Positions 1 to 5,661 are shown, counted from the stretch's first letter. The stretch is 5,661 nt of DNA from Bacteroidota bacterium (GCA_023381535.1 JAMCSN010000318.1:1-5661); one strand, 5' to 3'. Notes: generated from the letters alone by a model not told the origin. Program-made: numbers and translations.

Positions 1-108
1 TCCGATTGTGACGTGTTTTTCTTTGTTAAAAATAAGCCTCTTAAAATAAATGTGCTCGGAATAATGTCTGGTGTTAAACAAATTAATCGCATGTCAAAAT
101 AAAAATCA

Positions 109-116
109 TATTTTTG
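109..116 (+). promoter_or_regulatory. Candidate Bacteroidota-type -7 element upstream of alr
   Basis: The octamer TATTTTTG matches the TAnnTTTG -7 consensus used by the primary sigma factor of Bacteroidota. It lies 24 bp before the alr start codon, which would give a short 5' leader of roughly 15-20 nt. No convincing TTTG -33 element is seen at the expected 19-21 bp upstream; that stretch is simply AT-rich. The rest of 1-108 contains no gene, only AT-rich sequence with near-repeats of TTAAAATAA around 26-50. The match is short in AT-rich DNA, so it could be chance. Confidence 0.35.
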
Positions 117-140
117 TAATAAGAAAAGAAGAAGCCGTGA

Positions 141-1292
141 ATGAACAGTTCCGTTAATTATCCGGTAATCAGCGTTGACGAAGTAATTCGCCCTACACGT
201 GTAGAAGTTGATCTGAAAATTCTTACCGAAAATTTCAGAGCGATCAAAAAACATGTTGCACCGGCGAAAGTAATGCCGGTTCTTAAAGCAAACGCATACG
301 GACACGGATTAGTTCGCGTTGCGCAGCTTATGGAAGAACTTGAAGCGGATTATCTTGGCGTTGCCGTTCTTGAAGAGGGAATTCTTCTGCGTCAGAAAGG
401 AATCAAAATTCCGATACTGGTTCTCGGCGGCATCTGGGGAAATCAAATTCCAATTTTCATTAAGCATGATCTTGCGATAACCGCCTCATCAATCGAAAAA
501 TTAAAACAGATTGATGAACTTTCCGCACAATTGAAAAAGAAAGCCAGAGTTCATCTCAAGATTGATACCGGCATGGAACGTCTCGGCGTACATTACTATC
601 ATGCTGAAAAATTTTTCGAAGCCACGCTTTCATGCAAACATATTATAATTGACGGCGTTTATTCTCACTTTGCAAATTCAGACGACCGCGATTTTAGTTT
701 TGCCAAACTTCAACTGGAAAGATTTAACGAAGCCCTCTCTTTTTTTGAAAAACATTCATTGCCAACACCGACACGTCACATGGCAAACTCAGGCGCAATT
801 CTTCAGATGCCGGAAGCAAATTTGGATATGGTTCGTCCGGGAATTATGCTTTACGGAGTTTATCCGTCGCAAGAAGTAAAACATGCGGTCAAAGTTATTC
901 CCGCTCTAACTTGGAAATCTTTAGTTGTGTATTTCAAAGTAATCAAAGCCGGAAATACTGTTGGCTATGGAATGACATGGAAACCCAATCATGATATTCG
1001 CGCGGTTACGGTACCTGTGGGTTACGGCGACGGATATTTGCGAGCCATGAGCAACAAAGCGGAAGTTTTGATTCACGGAAAGAGGTACCCGGTGATTGGA
1101 AGAATTTCTATGGATCAGATTGTAGTCAACATCGAAAAAGATTCTGCGTACAACGGTGATGAAGTGACTTTGATCGGTGTTAACGGAAATAATTCAATTA
1201 CAGTGGAAGAACTTGCCGACTGGGCGGGAACAATTCCGTATGAGATTCTAACTAATATTAATACACGTGTTCCGAGAGTTTATACACCATAA
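141..1292 (+). CDS. alr: Alanine racemase (PLP-dependent)
   Basis: Cytoplasmic fold-type III PLP enzyme that interconverts L- and D-alanine, supplying D-Ala for peptidoglycan. The 383 residues match the usual family length. The N-terminal barrel carries the PLP lysine in LKANAYGHG (K49, with Y53). K140 and R147 in LKIDTGMERLG correspond to the active-site Lys and Arg of the Geobacillus enzyme. N216-S217 and R232 in RPGIMLYG fit the cofactor phosphate and pyridine-nitrogen contacts. The C-terminal beta domain has the catalytic tyrosine Y276 in VGYG, M324-D325 in SMDQ (Ser replaces the common Cys) and Y367 near the end, so the catalytic set looks complete. An in-frame TGA lies directly before the ATG, so no longer start is possible. 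The upstream AGAAGAAG is only a weak purine-rich ribosome site. The gene is apparently single and convergent with the deaminase gene, with 6 bp between stops and no terminator visible. Confidence 0.97.
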   Translation: MNSSVNYPVISVDEVIRPTRVEVDLKILTENFRAIKKHVAPAKVMPVLKANAYGHGLVRVAQLMEELEADYLGVAVLEEGILLRQKGIKIPILVLGGIWGNQIPIFIKHDLAITASSIEKLKQIDELSAQLKKKARVHLKIDTGMERLGVHYYHAEKFFEATLSCKHIIIDGVYSHFANSDDRDFSFAKLQLERFNEALSFFEKHSLPTPTRHMANSGAILQMPEANLDMVRPGIMLYGVYPSQEVKHAVKVIPALTWKSLVVYFKVIKAGNTVGYGMTWKPNHDIRAVTVPVGYGDGYLRAMSNKAEVLIHGKRYPVIGRISMDQIVVNIEKDSAYNGDEVTLIGVNGNNSITVEELADWAGTIPYEILTNINTRVPRVYTP

Positions 1293-1298
1293 CAGGCA

Positions 1299-1736
1299 TT
1301 ACACGCCGATATCTTCATTCCACAATTCTGGTTTGTCATGAATAAATTTTGTCATCATGTCCGTACATGTTTTATCGTCCAACACTTCAATTTGTACACC
1401 GCGCGATTTCAACAGTTCTTCTTCGCCCATAAAAGTTTTGTTCTCACCAATCACAACTTTCGGAATTCCATAAAGAAGAATTGCACCGGAACACATCGAG
1501 CAAGGCGAAAGAGTTGTGTAGAGAACAGATTCTCTGTAAACCGACGCGGGTTGTCTTCCAGCATTTTCAAGCGCATCCATTTCTCCGTGCAAGATTGCGC
1601 TTCCCTTTTGCACACGGCGGTTGTGTCCGCGACCAATAATTTTTCCGTTATGAACTATCACTGATCCGATCGGGATTCCGCCTTCGTTCAAACCGGTTTG
1701 AGCTTCGTCGATTGCAGCTTGTAAAAATTGATCCAT
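1299..1736 (-). CDS. Cytosine deaminase of the yeast Fcy1 type (CDA-fold zinc deaminase)
   Basis: Small cytoplasmic zinc hydrolase of the cytidine-deaminase fold, 145 residues and complete. Zinc ligands and catalytic acid are visible as H50-G-E52 and the PCxxC motif SPCSMC (C79, C82). Similarity to yeast cytosine deaminase extends beyond the zinc site: GGIPIG (19-24), GRGHN (35-39), QKGSAILHGE, TTLSPCSMCSGAILLYGIP, VIGEN with F102, and the C-terminal ELWNEDIG (W139, D142). The residues I recall lining the yeast cytosine pocket (Asn, Phe, Trp, Asp) all have counterparts, favouring cytosine to uracil over tRNA-adenosine or guanine deamination. Related bacterial proteins are often labelled only 'nucleoside deaminase', so another small base remains possible. 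The ATG has a GGAG 7 nt upstream. The gene lies 49 bp downstream of the ATP-cone kinase gene on the same strand, probably in one operon. It is unrelated to the barrel-type E. coli CodA. Confidence 0.9.
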   Translation of the reverse strand: MDQFLQAAIDEAQTGLNEGGIPIGSVIVHNGKIIGRGHNRRVQKGSAILHGEMDALENAGRQPASVYRESVLYTTLSPCSMCSGAILLYGIPKVVIGENKTFMGEEELLKSRGVQIEVLDDKTCTDMMTKFIHDKPELWNEDIGV

Positions 1737-1756
1737 AAATTTTCTCCAAATTATAT

Positions 1757-1785
1757 TCTACACTCTAAAACTCTACGTTCTACAC
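1757..1785 (-). repeat. Short tandem repeat of a 7-8-mer (GTGTAGA consensus)
   Basis: Four head-to-tail units fill most of the gap between the kinase and deaminase genes, at 1757-1763, 1764-1771, 1772-1778 and 1779-1785. On the minus strand the outer two units are identical (GTGTAGA) and the inner two are variants (ACGTAGA and the 8-mer GTTTTAGA); all share TAGA. The array begins on the very next base after the kinase stop codon. It resembles the short tandemly repeated intergenic sequences known from other bacteria. Function is unknown. Confidence 0.6.
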
Positions 1786-3129
1786 TCAATGATACTCAAT
1801 CGTACTTCCGCCGATGAACTCGCGAAGAACCGAATCTCCCGGGATTGCGGAATCATCTTCAATCGGTTCAATCGCTTCCAAAACTTTTCGAACCCGCGCA
1901 GCTCTTGTGTACGCATCTTCTCTTAACGGATCACCATTGTATTTTTTCTCCCATTCCTTAAAATGTTCAAGCAGCTTCGGTCTATAAATCGGCACTTCAA
2001 ACGGCATCGATGTATTCACAATATAATCGGCAGTGGTGCAGTACGGCAATATCGTTCTCTTTTCCGAAGATCGCACGTAATGCCAGTGCAGCAAAGTTTG
2101 TTCGGGATTGTACGCGCGGTGAACGGAATCACGTAACATGCGGCGTATTAACCTGAGATCGGTCCAACGAATATATTGCCCGTCGGCGCTTTTCATCTGT
2201 AGAAGCGGCTCAAGATATAGTTTGAATTTTTGTGCTGCCGGAATCTCTTTGCTGAAGTCGGGATAAAGTCCGTGCAAGCTATCGATGAGCAAAACTTCGT
2301 TTTCTCTAATCCGCAGTGGCGTACGGTCGAGAAATCTTTTGCCGGATTTGAAATCATAGAACGGGATTTTCACCTCTTCGCCGGTTGCTAATTTTTTTAG
2401 ATGCTCGTTGATCATTTCAAGATCGAGCGCTTGCGGTGTTTCAAAATCGTAATCGCCAAATTCATCTTTCGGATGGAGTTCAAGGTCAAAGAAATAATTA
2501 TCAACAACCAGCGGAACGAAACTCATTCCCATTTTCTTCAAGCGCATTTCGAGCTTCATTGTCGTCGTGGTTTTTCCTGATGACGAGGGCCCGCTCACCA
2601 TCACCATTTTCAGCTCGTTGCTTCTTTCTTTTATAAGATCGGCTGCGGTATCAAGCTGCGTTTCATAAAACGATTCGGCTTCATGAACTATTTGCGGGAA
2701 CTCGCCTTTTCTAATTCGTTCGTTTGTGGATTCAATTGTATTTAGTTTGTGCGCAACAGCCCAATCGAGAGCTCGCCAAACTTTTTTCCACGGAATCAAT
2801 TCGTTCGGTTTGGAAAAATGCCGCGAGTCTTCACGCCGTCTTCTTGCGGCTTCTTCCCTGTAAAGAATAAATTCTTTTGCAACTTTTGAATGACCGTTCT
2901 TGATCAAAACTTTTTCAATGATATCTTGAATCTCTTCAACGTGAGGTCTGTATCCTTCTTCGTAAGTCTCTTCCAGAACCGTAATAACATGTTTGGCTAG
3001 TTCTTCTGCTTTTTCTTTATCGCGCCCGCCGACAGCAACCGCCGCTCTGTAAATTACGTTCGCAATTCTATCCGCGTTGAACGGAACGATCGCGCCGCTT
3101 CTTTTAATAACAAATTTGAATTTTCCCAC
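1786..3129 (-). CDS. ATP-cone domain fused to uridine-kinase-like P-loop nucleoside kinase
   Basis: A cytoplasmic 447-residue fusion. Residues 3-95 are an ATP-cone (VIKRSGAIVPFNADRI, then HVEEIQDIIEKVL and AKEFILYREE), the ATP/dATP-sensing module of ribonucleotide reductases and NrdR. A linker (about 96-170) leads to a uridine-kinase-like domain: Walker A GPSSSGKT (180-187); VVDNYFF with D210 matching the catalytic Asp of uridine kinases; YDFETPQALD (227-236); IPFYDFKSGKR (255-265); LIDSLHGLYP (281-290); and the arginine-rich lid RLIRRMLRD (326-334). The kinase part resembles the bacterial 'nucleoside kinase' subfamily, where it usually follows a threonyl-tRNA-synthetase-like N-terminal region that is absent here. 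The expected reaction is phosphorylation of uridine/cytidine or a related small molecule; the substrate is not proven. Archaeal 2-phosphoglycerate kinase also pairs an ATP-cone with a kinase, so that is an alternative. The start is GTG, supported by TTGGAG 5 nt upstream. It probably heads an operon with the deaminase gene. Confidence 0.85.
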   Translation of the reverse strand: MGKFKFVIKRSGAIVPFNADRIANVIYRAAVAVGGRDKEKAEELAKHVITVLEETYEEGYRPHVEEIQDIIEKVLIKNGHSKVAKEFILYREEAARRRREDSRHFSKPNELIPWKKVWRALDWAVAHKLNTIESTNERIRKGEFPQIVHEAESFYETQLDTAADLIKERSNELKMVMVSGPSSSGKTTTTMKLEMRLKKMGMSFVPLVVDNYFFDLELHPKDEFGDYDFETPQALDLEMINEHLKKLATGEEVKIPFYDFKSGKRFLDRTPLRIRENEVLLIDSLHGLYPDFSKEIPAAQKFKLYLEPLLQMKSADGQYIRWTDLRLIRRMLRDSVHRAYNPEQTLLHWHYVRSSEKRTILPYCTTADYIVNTSMPFEVPIYRPKLLEHFKEWEKKYNGDPLREDAYTRAARVRKVLEAIEPIEDDSAIPGDSVLREFIGGSTIEYH

Positions 3130-3134
3130 CTTGT

Positions 3135-3138
3135 CTCC
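3135..3138 (-). promoter_or_regulatory. Shine-Dalgarno site fixing the GTG start of the kinase gene
   Basis: On the minus strand GGAG sits 5 nt before the GTG at 3129-3127, within the longer match TTGGAG. The first residues after this GTG (GKFKFVIKRSG) run directly into the first strand of the ATP-cone, so both spacing and domain boundary support GTG as the start. A nearby upstream ATG is out of frame. Confidence 0.7.
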
Positions 3139-3173
3139 AAATCATTTGTGGATTCGTTTATAAACACCTGGTC

Positions 3174-3203
3174 AATTTAATTCGATGGGTACTTTAATTC
3201 AAA
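3174..3203 (-). promoter_or_regulatory. Candidate promoter of the kinase-deaminase operon
   Basis: On the minus strand TTGAAT (3202-3197) is followed after exactly 17 nt by TAAATT (3179-3174), each matching four of six positions of the sigma-70 consensus. The same bases also fit the Bacteroidota pattern: TTTG (3203-3200), a 20-nt spacer, then TAAATTGA, one mismatch from TAnnTTTG. The site lies between the DinB terminator and the GTG start, leaving a leader of about 40 nt. Position and spacing are good; the hexamers are imperfect. Confidence 0.4.
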
Positions 3204-3230
3204 TGTTGGAGGGGTTGGAATAGTTGCCGG

Positions 3231-3261
3231 GAAAAAGCCGAACGCTCAGTTCGGCTTTTTC
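3231..3261 (-). terminator. Intrinsic terminator of the DinB/DUF1572 gene (symmetrical)
   Basis: A perfect 13-bp inverted repeat (3231-3243 and 3249-3261) with a 5-nt loop (3244-3248). The core stem is GCCGAAC/GTTCGGC, flanked by five A on one side and five T on the other, so it can act on either strand. On the minus strand it ends the DinB gene: the last codons (encoding roughly EKKPN) form the 5' arm, the TGA stop is in the loop, and the 3' arm runs into a U-tract. No plus-strand gene approaches it, so the minus strand is its likely working direction. Confidence 0.88.
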
Positions 3262-3770
3262 TCTTTGGTTGGATTCAAATTATACGTCTGCGATTTTCCT
3301 TTTGGTATGCTGAGTGATTTCCAATTTGCGCCGACATGCTGACGCGCGATGAAAACAATCTGTCCGACGTGATAGGACAAATGTGAAAGCGATCTTGCCA
3401 GCGCATCGGAAACCGTTAATTCGGTTTCTCTTATTTTAACTTTGCGGAGAAGGTCTGCATCTGTAAGCTTGTTCAACTCAGTTAGCAGAACTTCGAACGC
3501 TTCATTCCAATCTTTCAACAGAGCGTCTCTGTTTTTATTCGATTCCTCAAATTCTCCGTCGCGGTTGCGCCATGGTTTCTCGCCGTCTTCTGTTAAAAAA
3601 TTTGTAAACCGCGATTTAAGATTTCCGGAAAGATGATTCATCAATATTGCAATAGAGTTCTCGGTTCCGGGAATTATTTTGTGCAAATCCTCATCCCTTA
3701 CCTGCACTACAGCAAGTTCGGCAAGTGATTTGTATCTATTATATTCCGATTTGATTGATTCGATTACCAT
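3246..3770 (-). CDS. DinB-superfamily protein, DUF1572 type
   Basis: A small (174-residue), mostly helical cytoplasmic protein of the DinB/YfiT-like four-helix-bundle superfamily. The three histidines typical of the metal site are in place: H46 in the helix MNHLSGNLKSRF, and H130 and H134 in SHLSYHVGQIVFIARQ. The C-terminal segment WKSLSIPKGKSQTYN is what I associate with the DUF1572 subgroup. Known superfamily members include thiol-dependent transferases and many stress-induced proteins of unknown activity; a metal-dependent transferase role here is only inference. The start is ATG at 3770 with AAAGGAA about 6-8 nt upstream. The last codons and stop form part of an intrinsic terminator, so the gene appears to be the end of its transcription unit and not to run on into the kinase gene. 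A 96-bp gap separates it from the upstream unknown gene, so it could have its own promoter. Confidence 0.82.
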   Translation of the reverse strand: MVIESIKSEYNRYKSLAELAVVQVRDEDLHKIIPGTENSIAILMNHLSGNLKSRFTNFLTEDGEKPWRNRDGEFEESNKNRDALLKDWNEAFEVLLTELNKLTDADLLRKVKIRETELTVSDALARSLSHLSYHVGQIVFIARQHVGANWKSLSIPKGKSQTYNLNPTKEKKPN

Positions 3771-3800
3771 AAAAAATTCCTTTCCTTCAAATTGTCTGCG

Positions 3801-3811
3801 CGAATATAATA
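3801..3811 (-). promoter_or_regulatory. Weak candidate -10/-7 element before the DinB gene
   Basis: In the 96-bp gap upstream of the DinB gene the minus strand reads TATTATATTCG. This contains a -10-like TATATT and an octamer TATATTCG one mismatch from TAnnTTTG, about 30 nt before the start codon. No matching -35 or -33 element is seen at the right spacing. Readthrough from the upstream gene is an equally good explanation for expression. Confidence 0.22.
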
Positions 3812-3848
3812 ATTGATGTGTTATTCTGGAAGGTTCATTTAACGATGC

Positions 3849-3872
3849 GGGATGACCGTTAGACTATTAGAC
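3849..3872 (-). repeat. Octamer tandem repeat over the end of the unknown gene, with doubled stop
   Basis: On the minus strand the units GTCTAATA (3872-3865) and GTCTAACG (3864-3857) are tandem, and a degenerate third unit, GTCATCCC, follows at 3856-3849. The first unit supplies the last codon (Val), the TAA stop and a second in-frame stop TAG directly after it. No hairpin with a T-tract is seen here, so it is not an obvious intrinsic terminator. Confidence 0.45.
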
Positions 3873-5657
3873 GCTTGCAAATGAATTTACTATCAATTTC
3901 TGCTCAAGCGTTTCAAGCTCTTCCATAATTTTTTCTTTTACGCTTTCGGTCTCTTCCAAAATTTCCGGTATGAGTTTTTTATAGTACTCAATTCCATCCA
4001 GCAAGTTTGTTCGAAACGTATTAAAAAATTCTTCGCTTTGTGCGGTGATTGCGTCGGTTTTTTCTTCCATCTTCTTCTGCAAATAATCGATATAAAGACT
4101 CAACTCTTTAACAAACATGTTCGGACGGTTTGGATCTGTGATCAAATTCATTCTTCCGTAAATGTGATCGACCATTTCCTTCAGCGTTGCAACTTTAGAG
4201 AAATACGCGAGGTTTGGTCCCGGACACACGGAAACGGCTTGGCTGATTTTCGGCGTTTCAATTTTATTCACTATCAGCGCGGAAGCTGCGAGTCCTTCGC
4301 ATAAACAAGCTTTGCCAACAACTTTGTCAAATTCATTTTTAAATTCTGCGGGATCAGTAGCGGTTTCTTTCAACTCTGCAATTTTTTTATTCAGAAATGT
4401 AATTGACGCGGTACACAGCGGTTTATCGGAATATTCTTTGTTGGACAGCAAAAACTTTTTAGTGCACGCGCTGCCGGGATTTCCTTTTTCAATTTTAGCA
4501 AACTTCTCTTGGTCTTTGCTGTTTTCGCGCAGACTGTTAAATGGAACTCCCAAAGGAGAAATATCGCTTAGATAAAAATCGTCTTCTCCCGCAGCGCAAA
4601 GTTTTCCCAGCGTATAATCATCAATGTTCATCACTTCCGGAACCAACAGAAACGGGCTGCCCCATCCAACAGACTGAACGCCGTAATGATGCAGTAAAAA
4701 ATCCTGTTCCGTTGATTTTCCAACACCGCCTTGAACTGTGATTTTCACGCCGAGTTTATGTTCATCAATTGAAATTTCTTTTTTGTGAAGCGCTTGAAGA
4801 TAAATTTCTTTCAATGATTGAAGCAGTTCGCTCTTTCTGTTTTTGAATTCATCGAGGATCGGTCCCAACAACAATCCGTCCGTTGCAAATGCGTGACCGC
4901 CGCAATTTAATCCGGATTCAATTCTGTATTCCGAAACCCACAATCCTTTTTTCGCCAAAAACTTTCCTTGAATAAACGCAGAGCGGAAATCGCTTACCTT
5001 GATAACAATTTTCTTTTTGAAGTTACCGGTTTTATCGGGAAAGAAATCTTTAAACGTTTCGATGTAACCGTACAGACGCGGATTCATGCCGGCAGAAAAA
5101 ATTATCGAACTTTCAAGTTCGCTTAGAGCAAAACCGCGCAGAGCGGCTAACGCGTCATTAAATTCCGGCGGAAGTAAATTTCCGTTCGAATCATAATTTG
5201 CTTTATCAACTTTCGTCATAATGTTTACATTAACTTCACCGGGCGTTATGCTTTCTCTGAGTTGGTTTTGAAAACTTTTTGCAGTCTCCGAATCGTTTAT
5301 CTGCAGCATCTCATCGTATTTCTTTTTTAAATCGGAATCATCCGGAAGCATTTCAAAATATTTATTTATTTCACCGCCCGTTTCAAATGGAGAGTTTTTT
5401 AATTTCTCAAATTGCTCTTTCACGATTTGATTGATCATGTTCAGATAAGCGGTGGTTCTGCGCGCGCGCGAATCGTGTTCGTCCGCTTTTATCTCAACAT
5501 AAGGTTTACCGGATTTTTCAAGATAATGTTTGCGCAGATGTTCCAACAGAATATCGTCCACGATGGACATAACAGACGAAATTCCATACTTGGCAACTTT
5601 TACCGGCGTATCGACAGAAAAGCCGAGTCCTAAAACGGGTATATGAAACTTATGCAA
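3867..5657 (-). CDS. Large conserved protein of unknown function, possible TIM-barrel flavoenzyme-like fold
   Basis: I do not recognise a named family; it resembles a conserved hypothetical I associate with Bacteroidota. No signal peptide or membrane segment is seen. The N-terminal two-thirds fits a nitronate-monooxygenase-like TIM barrel: IPVLGLGFSVDTPVKVAKYGISSV (6-29) like a first strand and 'true/current' start, EVNVNIM (141-147), KKIVIKVSDFRSA (215-227), an ESGLNCGGHAF loop (247-257) resembling EAGGH, and VQGGVGKS (308-315) followed by SVGWGSPFLLVPE (329-341), like the GG and G-T-R-F phosphate loops. This is inference from motif spacing. Residues 354-478 carry six more cysteines (C354, C398, C415, C451, C453, C478, besides C252). 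Residues 515-592 are charged helix, probably coiled coil. The first Met assumes a TTG codon at 5657-5655; the frame stays open to the window edge, so the real start may lie outside and the gene may be partial. It ends with tandem TAA-TAG. Confidence 0.75.
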   Translation of the reverse strand: MHKFHIPVLGLGFSVDTPVKVAKYGISSVMSIVDDILLEHLRKHYLEKSGKPYVEIKADEHDSRARRTTAYLNMINQIVKEQFEKLKNSPFETGGEINKYFEMLPDDSDLKKKYDEMLQINDSETAKSFQNQLRESITPGEVNVNIMTKVDKANYDSNGNLLPPEFNDALAALRGFALSELESSIIFSAGMNPRLYGYIETFKDFFPDKTGNFKKKIVIKVSDFRSAFIQGKFLAKKGLWVSEYRIESGLNCGGHAFATDGLLLGPILDEFKNRKSELLQSLKEIYLQALHKKEISIDEHKLGVKITVQGGVGKSTEQDFLLHHYGVQSVGWGSPFLLVPEVMNIDDYTLGKLCAAGEDDFYLSDISPLGVPFNSLRENSKDQEKFAKIEKGNPGSACTKKFLLSNKEYSDKPLCTASITFLNKKIAELKETATDPAEFKNEFDKVVGKACLCEGLAASALIVNKIETPKISQAVSVCPGPNLAYFSKVATLKEMVDHIYGRMNLITDPNRPNMFVKELSLYIDYLQKKMEEKTDAITAQSEEFFNTFRTNLLDGIEYYKKLIPEILEETESVKEKIMEELETLEQKLIVNSFASV

Positions 5658-5661
5658 GCTA

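Noticed and set aside
1..60. TCCGA at the left edge and TCGGA at 56-60 as ends of an inverted repeat or element.
   Set aside because: Only 5 bp long with 50 bp between; expected by chance.
72..80. TGTTAAACA, a short palindrome upstream of alr, as a possible operator.
   Set aside because: Nine bases in AT-rich DNA, single copy, and no regulator gene nearby to give it meaning.
76..97. TTGACA on the minus strand before alr as a divergent promoter.
   Set aside because: No acceptable -10 at 16-18 bp and no minus-strand gene within the window at that end.
649..879. A 76-codon plus-strand frame within alr.
   Set aside because: It lies wholly inside alr in another frame, where all catalytic residues are accounted for.
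1338..1664. Plus-strand open frame of 108 codons opposite the deaminase gene.
   Set aside because: It overlaps a well-supported gene on the other strand, has no recognisable domain and a composition typical of an antisense shadow.
4710..4737. VQGGVGKST in the unknown protein looks like the deviant Walker A (KGGVGKT) of MinD/ParA ATPases.
   Set aside because: The signature Lys is replaced by Gln, it sits in mid-protein after residue 307, no Walker B is evident, and the following SVGWGSPFLLVPE fits a barrel phosphate loop better.
4038..4741. Three plus-strand open frames (66-88 codons) inside the unknown gene.
   Set aside because: They are antisense to a long conserved reading frame, overlap each other at the end, and show no motif.

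Overview
The window reads like chromosomal DNA of a member of the Bacteroidota/Chlorobi/Ignavibacteria group. The reasons are a moderate-to-low GC content, an AT-rich spacer carrying a TAnnTTTG-type promoter element, mixed weak and strong ribosome binding sites, and the look of the proteins (an ATP-cone nucleoside kinase and a large protein resembling a Bacteroidota-type conserved hypothetical). The placement rests on recall of protein families, not on a marker gene, and is tentative. No mobile element, tRNA, rRNA or CRISPR array was seen.

Layout: bases 1-140 are an AT-rich leader with a possible promoter. A complete alanine racemase gene (alr, 141-1292, plus strand) follows, supplying D-alanine for peptidoglycan. 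Everything after it is on the minus strand. Read in the direction of transcription (right to left) there is a large conserved protein of unknown function (3867-5657, possibly beginning outside the window), a DinB/DUF1572-type protein (3246-3770), an ATP-cone domain fused to a uridine-kinase-like P-loop kinase (1786-3129), and a yeast-type cytosine deaminase (1299-1736). The deaminase converges on alr with only 6 bp between the stop codons.

Transcription units: a perfect 13-bp inverted repeat with flanking A/T tracts at 3231-3261 is a clear intrinsic terminator. It separates the DinB gene from the kinase gene, and the DinB stop codon lies in its loop. A candidate promoter at 3174-3203 would start a two-gene kinase-deaminase operon. 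Deamination of cytosine to uracil and phosphorylation of a nucleoside both fit pyrimidine salvage, and the ATP-cone suggests control by ATP/dATP. This functional link is inferred from adjacency and domain content.

The best candidates for undescribed biology are the ATP-cone/kinase fusion with its deaminase partner, and the 596-residue unknown protein. The latter looks like a TIM-barrel flavoenzyme-type fold followed by a cysteine-bearing region and a helical tail. Two short tandem-repeat tracts sit directly at minus-strand stop codons.
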